The notes: generated from the letters alone by a model not told the origin. Shown: positions 35,266 to 48,315, counted from the first letter of the stretch. The stretch is 64,000 nucleotides of DNA from Gentiana macrophylla (GCA_026214975.1 CM047806.1:100433832-100497831); one strand, 5' to 3'. Made by a program: numbers and translations.

Positions 35266-36614
35266 TTAATCACAGTGTTTACACTAATACAGTATCAGTA
35301 TCACAGTATCAATATCACAATATCAGCATCACAGAAACAATATCACTGTAACACGTTTTATTAACAAACACAATAACACCATTACCATTACCATTAATAG
35401 TATGAGATTAGTCAAAAATCATGGACTCGGCAAGCTTTACAACAACACCGACAACCTATATTTCTTTATGGATTAAAACGGAAAAAAACCGTAAACTAAA
35501 AATCATTTGGACAATAATGTAATCACATTAACACCCAAAAAACTTGTGTATTTTCAAATAACACATTCAATTACAATTAACAACTTCAATCACAATGGAA
35601 AAAAAGTACAACATATATGATAAACAACTTTAACATCAACATATATGATAATTAAATTAAATCAAGGAAAGGATTACCTAAGCACCTAAAAATCATGACA
35701 ATGTCAATTGCTACCATCATCTTCCCTCCAACTCTACACCAAATGGTTTAACATTTTCTCAATGAAGTCAGGTTCTACACCATATGATTTAACATTTGTA
35801 CCCTATCTCAATTCACATATCATTACCAAGGAGCATTAGCCTCTTCTTGGAACATTAGCAAGTAGATCTCTGCCTTCGGTTTCAGTGCGTCGACCTCAGC
35901 ACCATAACACAATAACAATATCAGTATCACATTATCAGGTGCAGCTTCCTCCACTTTCATCCCCTCATTTACTTCAAACTTCCACACAGCTGAGATGCCC
36001 CAATTTAATGATTCAACATGCTTTTCAAGAGCTGAATAGATCGATTCGCCGTGCCAATCAACAACCTTCTCAAATCAGAATTTGCATTGCTCCTCTTTTT
36101 TATTTTTTTTATTTTTGGAACAGCATGCATTGCTCCTCCTTTGATGAAATGATACATCAAAATTAGTATTGAGACATGATAGTGAAACATTCAGGTATCA
36201 CAGTATCAATATCATAGTATCGGTATCACAATATTAGTAACACGGTAACACCCCCTAAAACTAGTGTATTAGAAAGCTTAATGATATGAACCAATGAACA
36301 ACACACTTGAGGCATTACTCCATTTAGGTATATCATCCGAAGACCGATTCAAGAAACGACCTCAAAATATCTCAATATCTCGGCTTATATAAGACTCATT
36401 TAACACTCAATCAAGAAACTACTTCAAGGCACACATAGGCCACAAATTCAAAGCATGAGGCGACTTTGATTTTCTCAATATTCTTCGGATGGTGAACCAC
36501 ATAATTTAAATATTTTTTATGCAACTTTTCCACCTGCAAGAAGTCAAAAGGGAACCATCATCGGAATTTCCGGTCATTCACTTATACAAAACTGCAAATG
36601 CTTGAGTCTGCATA
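35266..36614. other. AT-rich region with ATCACAGTATCA-type repeats, no gene seen
   Basis: Clusters of ATCACARTATCARTATCAC words occur at 35277-35350, 35905-35938 and 36193-36245, all in the same orientation. Between them is plain AT-rich DNA. The frames at 35885-36190 have no recognisable domain. The first and last clusters could be ends of one insertion, but no target duplication was found. Confidence 0.45.
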
Positions 36615-36619
36615 TGAAC

Positions 36620-38449
36620 TGTAAGGTGTAGTGCCCGAAAGACAATTATATAATTGTTTTAGGACGGAATTAGTAATTCATCTTATTATATGCATGTATG
36701 CTTATAATTAAGACACTACTTGAAAACCCTAAGTACCTCGTTTGTGTAATCACATAACTTCGGTGTATGGCTATACACAAGAGGATTGAGTTAGTGAGAT
36801 GTACTTAAAATTAACTTAGTCCGTGGCGTTTATTAATCGGAGTACGGGTCTCTAGATTAATTTGCTAATAATGCGCTAGAACACTTTACGGTGTGACAGT
36901 CTTATCCGGATCTGTCGGTAATAGGAGTACTAGTGGGGCATTTATATATGATGATAATCATATAGAATTTGGACCGATTTGATTTGAGTTCTCGATATAA
37001 TTCCGTGTCGAGAAGTCTTATCGAATCACAAGATGATCATATATGGATTAATCTCAATCTGAGGTGATCACAGACAACTGCTTAGACTAGGGTAGAGTTT
37101 GATGTGTTAGTAAGGATCACTTCGCAGTATGTGGTCCAACACTTCTCGTTGGCTCTATGCGGAATGAGTGAGTGGTCTGTGTTATGACAGATATGGAATC
37201 CATTCCTTCCTCGGGAAGTAGATGTAGAAAGTTCCTTATTTGTTAACCCTAAAAGCGATCGATGGGCCCAGTTCATATTATATTGGTTATGAACTAATTG
37301 ATCACTAGGGGTTAATGTTAAATAAGGATAATATGTTTTAGTAGGGTTTACGGAAATATCCCGAATCGAAGTGAATAATCTATGGAGGATTTATCCGTAT
37401 GTAATGATTATATCGATTGGACGTTTTGACTCATAAATTGAGTGTAAGTTATCTATATTCGATAGAGTTCGATTTTGGGTTTATGGTGGTGTAATCCCGG
37501 AATTAATAGGTTGGATATAATTATTACATCGACGAATAATTTTATTCGACTTATTGTAAATCTTGAATATGGAGTCCATGGTCCCCGACGTGGCTCCCAA
37601 TATAGCATATAGGTTTTCTCGTCGTTGCACCTCAATTATAATTAAATAGTTGGATTGGACTATTTAATTTGATATGTGGATTAATTGTTTAGTTGGACTA
37701 AATAATTAAATACACTGGAAAAGACATTTTTAGTGATTTCGGCTTAAATGGTGTGTTGACCTTTTTGACCAAATTGGTCAAATATGGAAACATGCGTGTA
37801 ACCTTATTTTGGGTTTTGCAAGTGGCGCATCTTTGTTGTATTATTTAATTATTAGGAAATTAGTTTTCTTGGATAATTATTTGACATGTGATTTATCTTT
37901 TATTTGTTAAATGATAATTCATGGAATATTAGATAATAATATGATTTATTCTAATTTGTTTGGGATAATTATTTTATTTATCTTTTATTTGGAAAATAGA
38001 TTAATGTAATAATTATCTCTTAATTATTAAATCCTTGGAGGTTAAGTTTCTTTCTCACATATAAAGAGAGTTCTTCCAAGCCTTTTGACATATACAATTC
38101 ACGCCATTTATTGGAGAAAAATATCTTGGAATTTTCGGCTATTTTCTTTGGGTTTGAGTTGGAATAATCTTGGGATTATTCCGGTAGCATATCAAGGAGG
38201 TCCGTGGCGGAAAACACCATCCACTTGGTGTTCTTTGGGAGACACACGTTGGAAGACGGTGGTTGCTCAATCACGTGTTCAAGGAGCCTTTTGATCTTGG
38301 AGTTAAGCACCATAAAAGGTAGAGCTCCTAAACCCCTTGTAGATTTAGATCTTAAATTTATGTTTTTGTTTTCGTTTAGATCTAGATCGATGCATTCATT
38401 AACGTAATCGGGTCAATCTATGATTGATCCGACGATATTACATCTAACA
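36620..38449 (+). repeat. Copia C 5' LTR
   Basis: 1830 bp from TGTAAGGTGTAGTGCCC to CATCTAACA. A TATA box (ATATAAAGAGAG) is near 38059. The segment after 37650 is almost identical to 48360-49163. Confidence 0.85.
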
Positions 38450-38463
38450 AGTGGTATCGAGCC
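38450..38463 (+). other. Copia C primer-binding site (initiator Met tRNA)
   Basis: AGTGGTATCGAGCC follows the LTR. The canonical site has ATCAGAGCC, so one base is missing exactly at the CAG. Confidence 0.78.
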
Positions 38464-41400
38464 TTTGATCTAACGATCAAAGAATATGAGTTTTAGATCA
38501 GGAGTGGAAAACACATGTTATAGGTGTTTTTATTTCGTTTTTTGTAAATTCAAATTTATCATGTTGTATGCTTGTGAATGTTGTGGTTGAAGAGATGGAT
38601 TAGAGTTGAGTCATGTTTAAAGTAGATCTATTTTGTAGGCTCGCTTTGTTTAAAGAACAATTGGCGTAGGAATTGTATTTTTTTTTATGTCCATTATGTA
38701 AAAGTAGCATCTTTTATTGTAATTTTATTATTCCGGGTTTGAGACGACGAAGATCATGGTGTTGAAGATCATCAAAAAGGTAAAACGAGAGGAGGCCGGT
38801 TTTTTTTTTTTTTTTTAGTCTCGGCGTTTTTTTCTTCTTGCAGCATATTATTTTATCAAATTGACAAATTGGACTAGGTCACGGCGATTGTAGTTCTTTT
38901 TGTTGACTTTTCTTATTTTGGTCAAGAGGCCATCTTAAAAAAAAAAAATTAATTAAAAAAAAAAAAATTCCCGGAGAAATCTGCCGTGGATTTAAAATAA
39001 ATCAAAAATAAAAAAATAAAAAAAAAGTTTTTTTTTTGAACTTGGCCGAGAGCCTTTAATAAAAAATAAAAAAGTTTTTTTTTTTCAAAACAATTATTAC
39101 TATAGATATATTTTAAATATATTGGTATATTACGGTCTCCTCTCCTCGTCGTTCGTGGTTCGTGTCAAGATCGAATGTTCGAGATCCGGAAGTTTCAGGA
39201 TCAAGATCGAAGATCGAGATTTGAAGACTTAGAATTAGTTTTACTTTTCCTTAAAAATAGTTAGTCGAAGTGCTAACGGTCATCTCGTATTTACTTTTCG
39301 GTATAATTTTGTGTTTGATCAAGATTACGTGCTTAAAACCGGAAAATTGCCATGACTTGCATCTTCATGATTCCACTCCAATGCATACATGTAGCTAGTT
39401 TATTTCGAATAAATTAGGCATGTATAACTCGAATAATTAGTATGAATGCTTATTAATTTAATATGTGGTAGTTAAATAATAAGTAGCTAATTATAAAAAC
39501 CGAGGACCCGGGTTTATGTCAATCGTTTACGATTTTAGTGATGGATTCTCGGTGAATCCCACTTGGATAAATCGTTGAGCTTTTTCGGTGATGGCTTCTC
39601 AGTGAACCCACCTTAAACAAAAACGCGAGATTACGCTTTGGGTGACGACTTAGAAATCGGAGAATCTTAGTACATGGGTTCGAAATGGTCTAACCATGGT
39701 TGGCGAGTTCAACCGAGCTTGGCTCAATCGACTCCCTCCACGTGTGATGTGCGTTACAAAGCGATTCGATAGGACTTAGCATAGCCGATAAGCCTTCGGG
39801 CTAACGGGGCTTCTCCTGCCGGATTGGCTGAATCATCACATATGTTCCAACGAATAAAGACGGCGTAGGCTTGCCTACATAACCGACCACTATTCGAGTA
39901 CTTTAATTTATTGTTTCTTCTTGTCAAGCCCAAAACCGGAATTAGTAAACCCACCACTTTTTCAAAATATTGAGTGGAGCGGGGGCGACAACCAACCCCA
40001 CGGCCTCTACTATAGATGCAAGCACGTGAGAGAATGGTGACACCTCGTGCGCTTTGATTTCGCCCCCTTCGGATGGTGTTCACCGCTATCAAAATTCAAG
40101 ACTTGGTCTCCGAAAGGATAGGATATCGGTACTTTCGCCGGGTCAGCGACACGCCCGCCGTAGGCATACTCGGGCGTACTCGACATCTGATATAGTAGGT
40201 CACACTCTTTGTGGATATTTTCGAAATATCTAGGCTAGAAAAAGGAAGGTAATCAATGATTAAATGTCCGGGATGTCTGATTCCCGTGAGATGTTCGATT
40301 CTCGAAGCTTAATCATTGAGAGACATTGTCTCAGATTAACCGTCATAATCTTGATATCGACCTCTCGGACAATCTTATCTGAGGTTAAATCCTTGGAATG
40401 GTAGGATAGACTTTATAGTTTATTATTCCTAAAATAAAATCTAGTAGTGAAAATTTAATTTTGAATTTAACTTTCTGTCATATTTTTACAACTTTAATCT
40501 CAGACTCTTCGAATCATTAGAAATAGGACTTCATTAAAAAAAAGTGGAAGTAACAAGTGCGTTGTAATTATCAACGAATGCGATTAATTTTTTTCGAAAA
40601 GTTTTCTTCTATTAAGCCTTTAAAAACTTAAGTGACATAGTATAAGTATGTCACGGGTGTCACTGTGTTGAGCGAGAGGCGACCATACTTAGTTTACAAA
40701 AGATGACATAGGACTATCAGATAAAATTCATTTAGTGAATTTTAAAAGTGTAATTACACAACAAATTTCTAAATTGAAAAAATTGGAAAATCATATACAT
40801 AAGGCGTTGCTAGTTAGACGGTATTTGGAACCGATAAACTAGTGGAAGCCTTACTCTTATGATTTGTTGTTTTTCTGAATCATTAGAAATGTGTAATGGA
40901 ATGCACAAGAGTTTCTCCATTCATTGGAAAACAAGAATAAAGCGTTACTAGTTAGACAGTATTTGGAACTGATAAACTAGTGGGAGCTTAGTTCTGGAGA
41001 TTTTATAATCTTTGAAACATCATGAACACAAAGATTGCTAGTTAGGCGATTTGGAACTGATAAACTAGTGGGAGCTTAGTTCTAGGTGATGTTCTAATCT
41101 TTGAAAAAATCATAAATACAAAGTATTGCTGGTTAGACGGTATTTGGAACCGATAAACTAGTGGGAGCTTTGGTCTTATGATTTGTCGATTAGAAAAATC
41201 GATAGTCCAAGCAAGTAACACTGAACACCCCACAATTCAAGAATAGAGTCTACTTGAACGAACTGCTAATTCAAGACTGTTTTCATTTAAGGAAAGTCGA
41301 GAATGGGAAAGAATGTTTATATGTGTCAGTCATCCAAACTAAGTAGTTTTAAGGCCAAACCGAAAAATTAATGAATTGGAAATTAGAGGATAAGGAAAGT

Positions 41401-43790
41401 GATTTCGAATCACTGACCAATGCATCCTTAGCAATTTTCTCGAAAGCTAAGTTCTTTGAAAGAACTAGGTAGCTTTGCATTAAACGATAAATAAAAATAG
41501 ACAACGGGCAGTTATTCTCAGATAGACTAGTGGGAGTGATATAAGGAAATGAATCTCGGATTCAATTCTTGAGCATCACAGAAAATTCATTTTCTGTTTT
41601 CGGATTCGTTGGAACGAACGTATTCATTTTCAATAGGATAATTTGTTTGTCTTATTGACGATAAATATAACATTCGTAGCACGAACCTAAGACTCGGACT
41701 TTTGTTTGATAAAGTCAGAACCACTAAGAAATGCTGAATAGGTATATGTAACACATCTAAAACAATATAAACGCAAATGGTTTCCGTATTTAGATAAACA
41801 CTTCTTTATATACTATTAATTAGTGCATATTCCCCAAAGACAAGATCTGCAGACTGGCTTAGGGTGATTCCTATCTTCCAGTCAAAGGAACCCTGTCTCA
41901 AAGGAACAAAGCCTAAGTTTCCTTTCAATCGGGAAAGGGTAATAGATTTAAAGAAGTTACATAGCTTGCTCATATTGACCTTCGGGGTCTTATGAAAGAT
42001 ACAAGCTAGTGGGAGCCTCTGAGTAGTGACATCTTAGTCTGACAACTACTCGAAACTCCGGAAAGTTTATCCAAAATATTAGGAGGAAATCTCTGATTTC
42101 ACTAGAGATAGAGTATTCCATACTCAGAAATAGGTTGTTGCGTAGTCTTCGGGACTGATGCTCGGTCTCCCTCCCAGTGAAATGTTTTCACTAAGGGATA
42201 CACCATAAATTTGCCTTATATAGTTATTGATGTGCTACGATACGCTGCTGAACACATTTAAGATATTGGTTGCAAAATAACGGATATAATCAAAAACCGA
42301 GAAGTCTACCTAAAAGATGCCTACGCATTTGTGGATACGGAGTGAATTCGGTTCACCCCACTTCCGTAAATATAGACATTTAGCATTTAGTGCTTGAAGG
42401 TAGGACTGGAAATTTTGCGTACACGTTCAGGTCGTGAAAGATCTTAATGCATTGAGTAAAGGTAGGTTATAAAAACTCATAAATTCAGAGAATGACGGAA
42501 ATACTGTCAAACTCGGTCTGATAGAGTCTATAAATAACAACCTTAGATCTTGAAGTATTTGTACTCAAGATGTTACTAACTGATTTGTTCAGTCCACATC
42601 CAACACTGGCAGTTGGTGATAACACTAATAAAAACTACTAAACTAGATCAGTATATCACTCCACCCCGAACACAGTGGGAGTATGGTTTGTCCATTACCC
42701 ATTGCAGGACCTTACGGTCTATAGGGCAGATTGATGACCTATAGTCCTTTGTGGGCTGTGTAGGATCCTGATCATAGAGGTTGGTTTAAAAGCCATAACC
42801 TTCGAATGGAGATTGATACTCCAGCTTCTGCTTGAAACTCTTGTAGAACCACCGAGCATCTCAGTCCAAAGTGGGGAGTAATTGGAACTACATGAAGAAG
42901 AGTAGAATGAATATGAAAGTTTAACCTTCACAAGAAAGTTTGAGTAATTTAGGGGTGATTCCTAAATAGGTAGAGAGTTAACCAGGACCGTGATCTCTCT
43001 TACTACTCAGCCTTGCTTGATTTCGTCGAAAGGGAAATAGGGGTGATTCCTCGAGACTTCCTTGCCGAACAACGGAATCTGAATTCATTCGCAATGTAGG
43101 TTTTAGCTTAGAACAAATAATGCATTCTACAAAGCGAAATTAGGGGGTGATTCCTAAAACCTTTTGCGTAGACTAACGGTATCTTAATTTATTCGAGAAG
43201 AACCTTTGGCGGGATGCCCGCCATAGCTTATATCCTTTAGGGATTAAAGCAAACCTCTAGGTCATTTCAAAGTCATATATATTAATATGTGGATTTGACC
43301 AGAATGTTGATAAGTTTTTTTGTAGACTTGGCATCAATATTAGTAAAGTAGTATGTAGATTAGTGTTTTGTGAATGGTAACACTGAAACAGTTGGAAACA
43401 ACATGGGTGTGTTATCTGAAGTCAGAGTCTAACATGCCATCAGGATTCATTCTAAAGGATTTGATTCGCTCAAATCCACGTGAATCGATCATTGGCAATC
43501 CCATCCATTCACCTGGTTAAGATATTCTTGCATTTATGCAAAGATTCAATGATGTAGTCTACCCTACCTCTCGGAATGATTATCTAAACCAAATGATGAA
43601 TCTGAAATGGGATGTTTAGTGAATCCTCAAGTATCCTCGGGAGAATGAGGAATAATATGCTAGTATATTCAGTGCAAACTAGAATATAAGTGATAACACT
43701 GATTCTCGCTATAGGTCGATTGAGGATGATCGTTAAGTCGATTTGGTCCTCGGTGTTGAATCAAAGGCATATTAAAATCGTACCACCGGA
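38464..43790 (+). pseudogene. Copia C leader, gag and pol remnants, strongly degraded
   Basis: The leader (38690-39110) is full of A and T runs, as in Copia A. Around 39480-40200 lies a GC-richer block that matches Copia A 23700-24000 inverted. Tandem repeats follow at 40806-41170. Readable pol traces are the integrase leader near 41880-42000 and an ILKYP/NNMLVYS reading near 43620-43670, equivalent to the RT-RNase H boundary. Everything else is out of frame. It gives no product. Confidence 0.6.
40806..41175 (+). repeat. Tandem repeats, unit about 100-130 bp, four copies
   Basis: Each copy contains a CTAGTTAG-CG block, TTTGGAAC(T/C)GATAAACTAG and GTGGGAGC (copy 1 and copy 3 are slightly altered). 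Two copies read GAACCGATAAAC and two read GAACTGATAAAC. Related single copies occur inverted in Copia A at 24030-24310. Confidence 0.75.
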
Positions 43791-44589
43791 TTAGATGGAA
43801 AGCGCGCGTTTGATCCCAAAGATTGACTCGGCCGATATCCTACCCGATCGATGTACCAAGTCACATGGTATTCGGATTACAGTACACGCCGGGTCACTGA
43901 CCTACCCTGCGGCGGCACACTCCGGTCGTGCTTGGAAGGATGAATTACTAAGATGCGCTTGGAGGGTACAGATTAGAGGGATACGTGATGACGAAAAAAT
44001 TCACAGTTATTTTTATAACTTTTTACCCCACTTCTGATACCATTTTGAGCGTTATTATGTCATTTCGAGTCATAAATTCCTTAGATTTATCTAAGTACGT
44101 TAGTAGTAAGTATTATATAAAATATAATGTTTTTACTTGTTTTTGTACCGGTTTAGTAACCGGAGTGTCGTGTCGGATTTACGCTTGGTATTTTGTGCTT
44201 TATTGCAGAATTATAGGTTGACCAAGATCCCGAGTAATGACATGTTTTGAGGCCTAAAAAGATGTATTTTGATGGATGTAAGAATGTGCCATAAGCTAAC
44301 AAGTTCAAACGGATCAATTGTCCTGAATAACCTGTAAAATATCTTCGACAGACATTTGACCCAACTTAGATGCATTTTCTGGGGAAGAGTTCTTCATAAA
44401 AGTTGTAGATATTCAAATGAGATTTCCAACGCATTTTGAATCACTTCCATTGGAGGTCTACAACTCAAGTTATGACTATTTTATCGATAAGCGCCCATAA
44501 TAGAAACGCCGGGAAAAGTGGAGATATTTTCCCAACTTGATTATATTCTCCTATGTGGTGCATGTTACTTGCAATGATGGATATTCCCT

Positions 44590-44634
44590 CCCATGTGCTT
44601 GATGATGGCTCCCATGTGCTTGATGATGGCTCCC

Positions 44635-44640
<6 letters not shown>
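44590..44640. repeat. 21-bp minisatellite, 2.5 copies
   Basis: The 21-base unit starting CCCATGTGCTTGATG is repeated head to tail and then runs into the AT array. Confidence 0.85.

Positions 44641-44678
<38 letters not shown>
44641..44678. repeat. (AT)n microsatellite
   Basis: About 19 uninterrupted AT units. The Tyr/Ile frames across it are artefacts. Confidence 0.95.
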
Positions 44679-44682
<4 letters not shown>

Positions 44683-44902
44683 CCTATATATACTCCCCAT
44701 TTCCATTTCTTCCACTTGCCCCTCTCCTTCCCCATCCTCCTTCATCTTTTCCTTTCTTTTAATTTATGTTTTGGGGGACCTAAATTAGATATATATGTAG
44801 TTATAATGTCGGTTGTAATAACTTTACTTAGTTATCGTTTTAATATAATTTCGTTTCCGTTTTCTTTTATTGCTTTCTTTCATTTTTATGCAATTAGTAT
44901 AA

Positions 44903-44908
<6 letters not shown>

Positions 44909-44984
<76 letters not shown>

Positions 44985-45200
44985 TATATATATCTATATC
45001 TATATATATCTTTATATATATCTATAATTATATCTATATAAATTGTAGTTATTTTATTTCCGTTTTGTTTTCTTTAGTTTTGTTTCTTTTCTTTCTTGTT
45101 ATATGTATATATCTATATATACGCATATATATATATATATATCTATATACTAGTATTTATATATATATATATGTATGTATTTAGATATATATTTATATTT
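44909..45200. repeat. Long (AT)n and imperfect AT/TATC microsatellites
   Basis: A pure AT run of about 70 bp (44909-44977) is followed by TATC-interrupted AT runs up to about 45200. Confidence 0.9.
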
Positions 45201-46292
45201 CGTTGTTATTTCCGTTGTTATGATTAGCTAAAGTAGTCACATAGCCGAATCATGTAAAATTTGGTGAAATCAACCTTTGGAAGATAAAATTGGGAGTGTG
45301 TAGTGCTTTTTATTGTTATAGCTCACATATTTCACGTCTTAGAACTTGTTATAACGGATTTGGGCTAGATTAGCTACCTAGGTCAAAAATCACACACATC
45401 ATTCTTGAGAGTTGTTCGAGAGAGAATGGTGTGGGAAAAGGGTTCTAAGATCGGGAGGTAAAACATACCGGGTTTTAGGTTGTGAATTCAGGCCAGCTCC
45501 ATCGGTGTTTTATTATCAACATAGTAACTTGAATGTGGTAGTCTAGATTAGTGTAGTTTAGTGTTAGACCCCGGGGTTGAACTATGAAGTGCCGGGTGGT
45601 TCTTGAGCCAACGATGACAAGTTGTTTCACGGAGTCTTTCGGGTAGACCATGGATTAGGTAAAACTTCGGTTTACTACTTTGACACATTCGCGTGAAGAT
45701 GTTTGGTGTAGTACGTTGATGAGTATGAATCGGTAGTAAATTCGACCGAGTAATTTTTGGACTTGTTTCCGTAACGAGGTTATATCAAGCGTCTCACAAA
45801 GACCTAATCATGTTAGGATAATCGGTTTTCTAAAAGAGAATTAATTAACCTCACATAGGATGTTAAAGGAGAGTTGTTCAGATCTTAACATCGAAATTAG
45901 AGCACGCACCGTGAGATTGAATGTGAGAGTTCGTTTGTTATAATGCACACTCCCGGTTTTGTCTATCCTTGGGGTTGAAATTAGCTATTTTGATCATGGT
46001 TCGGCTATGTTCTTAAATATATCTTTAAAACCAAGTAGTTAAATTGTCTTTCTTTCTTTTCTATCTTTAGCATCGTTATAGTATAAAACAATCCAAAAAC
46101 TTTGTTCGCTTTAGACTAAGAAACACGTTCACTTTGGTACTCACAACCACGTTTCCCTTGGGATCGACCTCGTACTCCTGTAGCTATCCTAACAATCTGA
46201 CCCGGTACTCTGCTGGTTAGAGAGTTGGTTTACCCACAGTTACGAGTCTTTATAAATATATTTTCGAGGGGTAAATTTAAGCTCATCAAAAT

Positions 46293-46310
46293 TGGCGCCG
46301 TTGCCGGGGA
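46293..46310 (+). other. Primer-binding site (Asp tRNA type)
   Basis: TGGCGCCGTTGCCGGGGA, the sequence typical of Tat/Athila/Ogre-type gypsy elements, lies four bases after the LTR end. Confidence 0.85.
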
Positions 46311-46670
46311 AATGTGTGCTATGTTGTGATATCTTGTAAGTGAACCGAAGGCTTGGGCCTAGGTTTTATTTTATTGTTTTATTTAGATTTCGATAGGAGT
46401 CATGGATGCTGAAGTGATATTGTCCTAAACTCGGTTTGAATACGACTTTGGTACTCAACCCAATCTCTTTACGGGGTTGTTATATTAGGTTGATATCTTA
46501 TAAGTCCAGCTAAAACTGGGGCTTAGGGCCTTCGGCTTCCAGGATTTTTCTTGACAGGTCTAAAATATCGTGTGTGTGTGTGTAAGGATTGAAAAAAAAA
46601 GTTTTAATTAAAAAAAAAATTATTTTATTGTTTTCTTGTTGTTTTCTGAGATCTTGCAGTTTGAGCTTAA

Positions 46671-47961
46671 ATGGATGGATTTTTCAATCAATACTACTCA
46701 CCTGAACAACAATACCCCTACCAACCTCAGGCACCTGAACCATGTTATCAACAACATTTCATGCCTCAGCCTCAATATCAACAGCAGAATAACCAAGGTT
46801 CATGGGCTTATCAGTGTCCTAGTGCATACCAAGATCAGAATTATGGTTATTCAAGTTATGAACCACAACATTATGAGGGTTGTCCAAACCCTAGTGCTTA
46901 TCAGGATTACAGTGTTCATACTCAGCATGTTGATAGCTTCACCCAAATTCAGCCTCCTGATCAGTGTCTGAATTGGCAAGAGGCCTACCACTCACCTCCA
47001 ATGAATCAAAGTCATTATGATCAGTTTTCCCCCATGCCACAAGAAGACCTCACCGACCTTCAAATGGAGCAGTTCATTCAATTCAACGAGGATATGATTC
47101 AAATGAAGAAGGATATGCAAGAGTTCGATAGAAGTACTGACTCCTCCATAAGAAATCTTAAAGACAAGTTGGGGCAATTGATTGAAATGATGAGGCATGA
47201 GAAAGAGGTAGAAACTTGTGCAATAGAGGTGGTCCGGGATGAAGATGTGCTCATTGAAGAAGTTCAGGTTGAGAATGATGTTGATGATTCAGTTTACCAA
47301 GATGAGATTTCTGAGCCAGATAGTGAGTTGGGATTACTCATAGTTCCATCTCCAATTGCGATATTTGACTATGGCAGGTTTCACGTTCTATCTACTACAC
47401 CTTCACCCCCTGAGATAAAAAGTGATGAAACTGTGGTGGAGTGTGTGGTGGAACCGACCATTGTTATGGTGAGCAAGAAGAATTTGGTGATGAAAATAGC
47501 TCATTTTGGGATGAAGATGAAGTCTGAGATTTGGAGATGGAAGAGGTGCAACTTCTATCTATTACACACCTTCCGATGAACCACAAAATAATGATATGGA
47601 GGGGTGTGTGATGGATTTGAATGCACTCTTTGATGAGACAGAGTTAGAGGAGCATACGGGATCGCCCAAATCTTTGTCACTCCCAATTGGAGATTTCCAA
47701 AAGGAGTGTATGAGGAAACCTGATGAGATTGATCGGCCATCTTTGGTAGAGCCACTGGGAGAGTTGGGAATATTTGATATGACGGTCCCGGATTACTATA
47801 CTCGTCCACTTTGTGTGGATAAATTTTATGCGGACCAGTCTGTGTACCCCCTGGTGATTGAACTTTATGGAATAGCAAAGAAGATGGTTCGACAGGCTGA
47901 TAATAGAGGATTCTCTGGCTGGGAGGAGGTAGCATCGAGAACCAAAAGAGTGCGTTTTTAG
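46671..47961 (+). pseudogene. Gag-like ORF of the pol-less Tat/Athila-like element
   Basis: ATG at 46671 opens a 302-codon frame (to 47579) and a second open piece follows at 47596-47961 in another frame, ending ASRTKRVRF. The first 120 residues are rich in Gln, Pro, Tyr and Ser. Residues about 125-180 form a coiled coil (MIQMKKDMQEF, SIRNLKDKLGQLIEMM) of the type seen near the gag C-terminus in Tat/Athila elements. The rest is acidic. Sequence between about 47450 and 47595 shows frame changes, so the two pieces were probably one protein. Capsid core, zinc knuckle and protease are not visible. Such gag-only elements depend on other copies for movement. Confidence 0.55.
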
Positions 47962-48095
47962 ACAATTCAAGTTACGTGGTTCTCGCCTTTGTTAATTTTT
48001 CTTAAGCTATTGATCTTCTTGAGTTCGGATTTTGGTTGATTGAGTCTGCATTTAGAGTCACCCAATCGAGCAAACGACGTTAAACAAAAGCACTA

Positions 48096-48110
48096 CCGGG
48101 AGGCAGCCCG
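48096..48110 (+). other. GGGAGGC-type tract after gag
   Basis: CCGGGAGGCAGCCCG resembles the GGGAGGCAACCC tract commonly found downstream of coding sequence in Athila/Tat-type elements. Confidence 0.5.
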
Positions 48111-48315
48111 TTAAATAAATAATTTGGATAAGACTAGTCTGAATGAAATGTAGAATCTGTATGAAAGATGAACACAAAATACAACCAAGTCTCAGGATGA
48201 ATGTTTGAATGTCATTAAAAGGGAACGATTAGGTGGTTATCTGAAAATCCCGATGGAAAAAAAAAAGAGATAAAAATTCAAATGTATCATTTCTTGGACT
48301 TAGGTTATTGAACTC

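Larger units (their letters stand above)
44035..46288 (+). repeat. 5' LTR of the pol-less Tat/Athila-like element
   Basis: It ends GCTCATCA just before the primer site. The last 200 bp contain CCCTTGGGATCGACCTCGTA and the long T/A stretch that are usual at the LTR ends of this group. It includes several AT microsatellites. There is no second copy in the window to prove the borders. Confidence 0.5.
44035..48315 (+). mobile_element. Pol-less Tat/Athila-like gypsy element, 3' truncated
   Basis: A long LTR-like region is followed by the tRNA-Asp primer site used by Tat/Athila elements, one degraded gag-like reading frame and a GGGAGGC-type tract. No protease, RT or integrase is visible. The 3' LTR is missing: sequence runs from the post-gag region into the Copia C 3' LTR near 48316. 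The left border is uncertain and was placed at the TGATACC after 44034. Confidence 0.6.

Noticed and set aside
39754..40092. 112-codon frame on the - strand
   Set aside because: Lies in the non-coding GC-richer block shared, inverted, with Copia A; no domain and no conservation of the frame in the other copy.
44551..45027. Frames made of repeated Tyr-Ile
   Set aside because: Translation of AT microsatellites.
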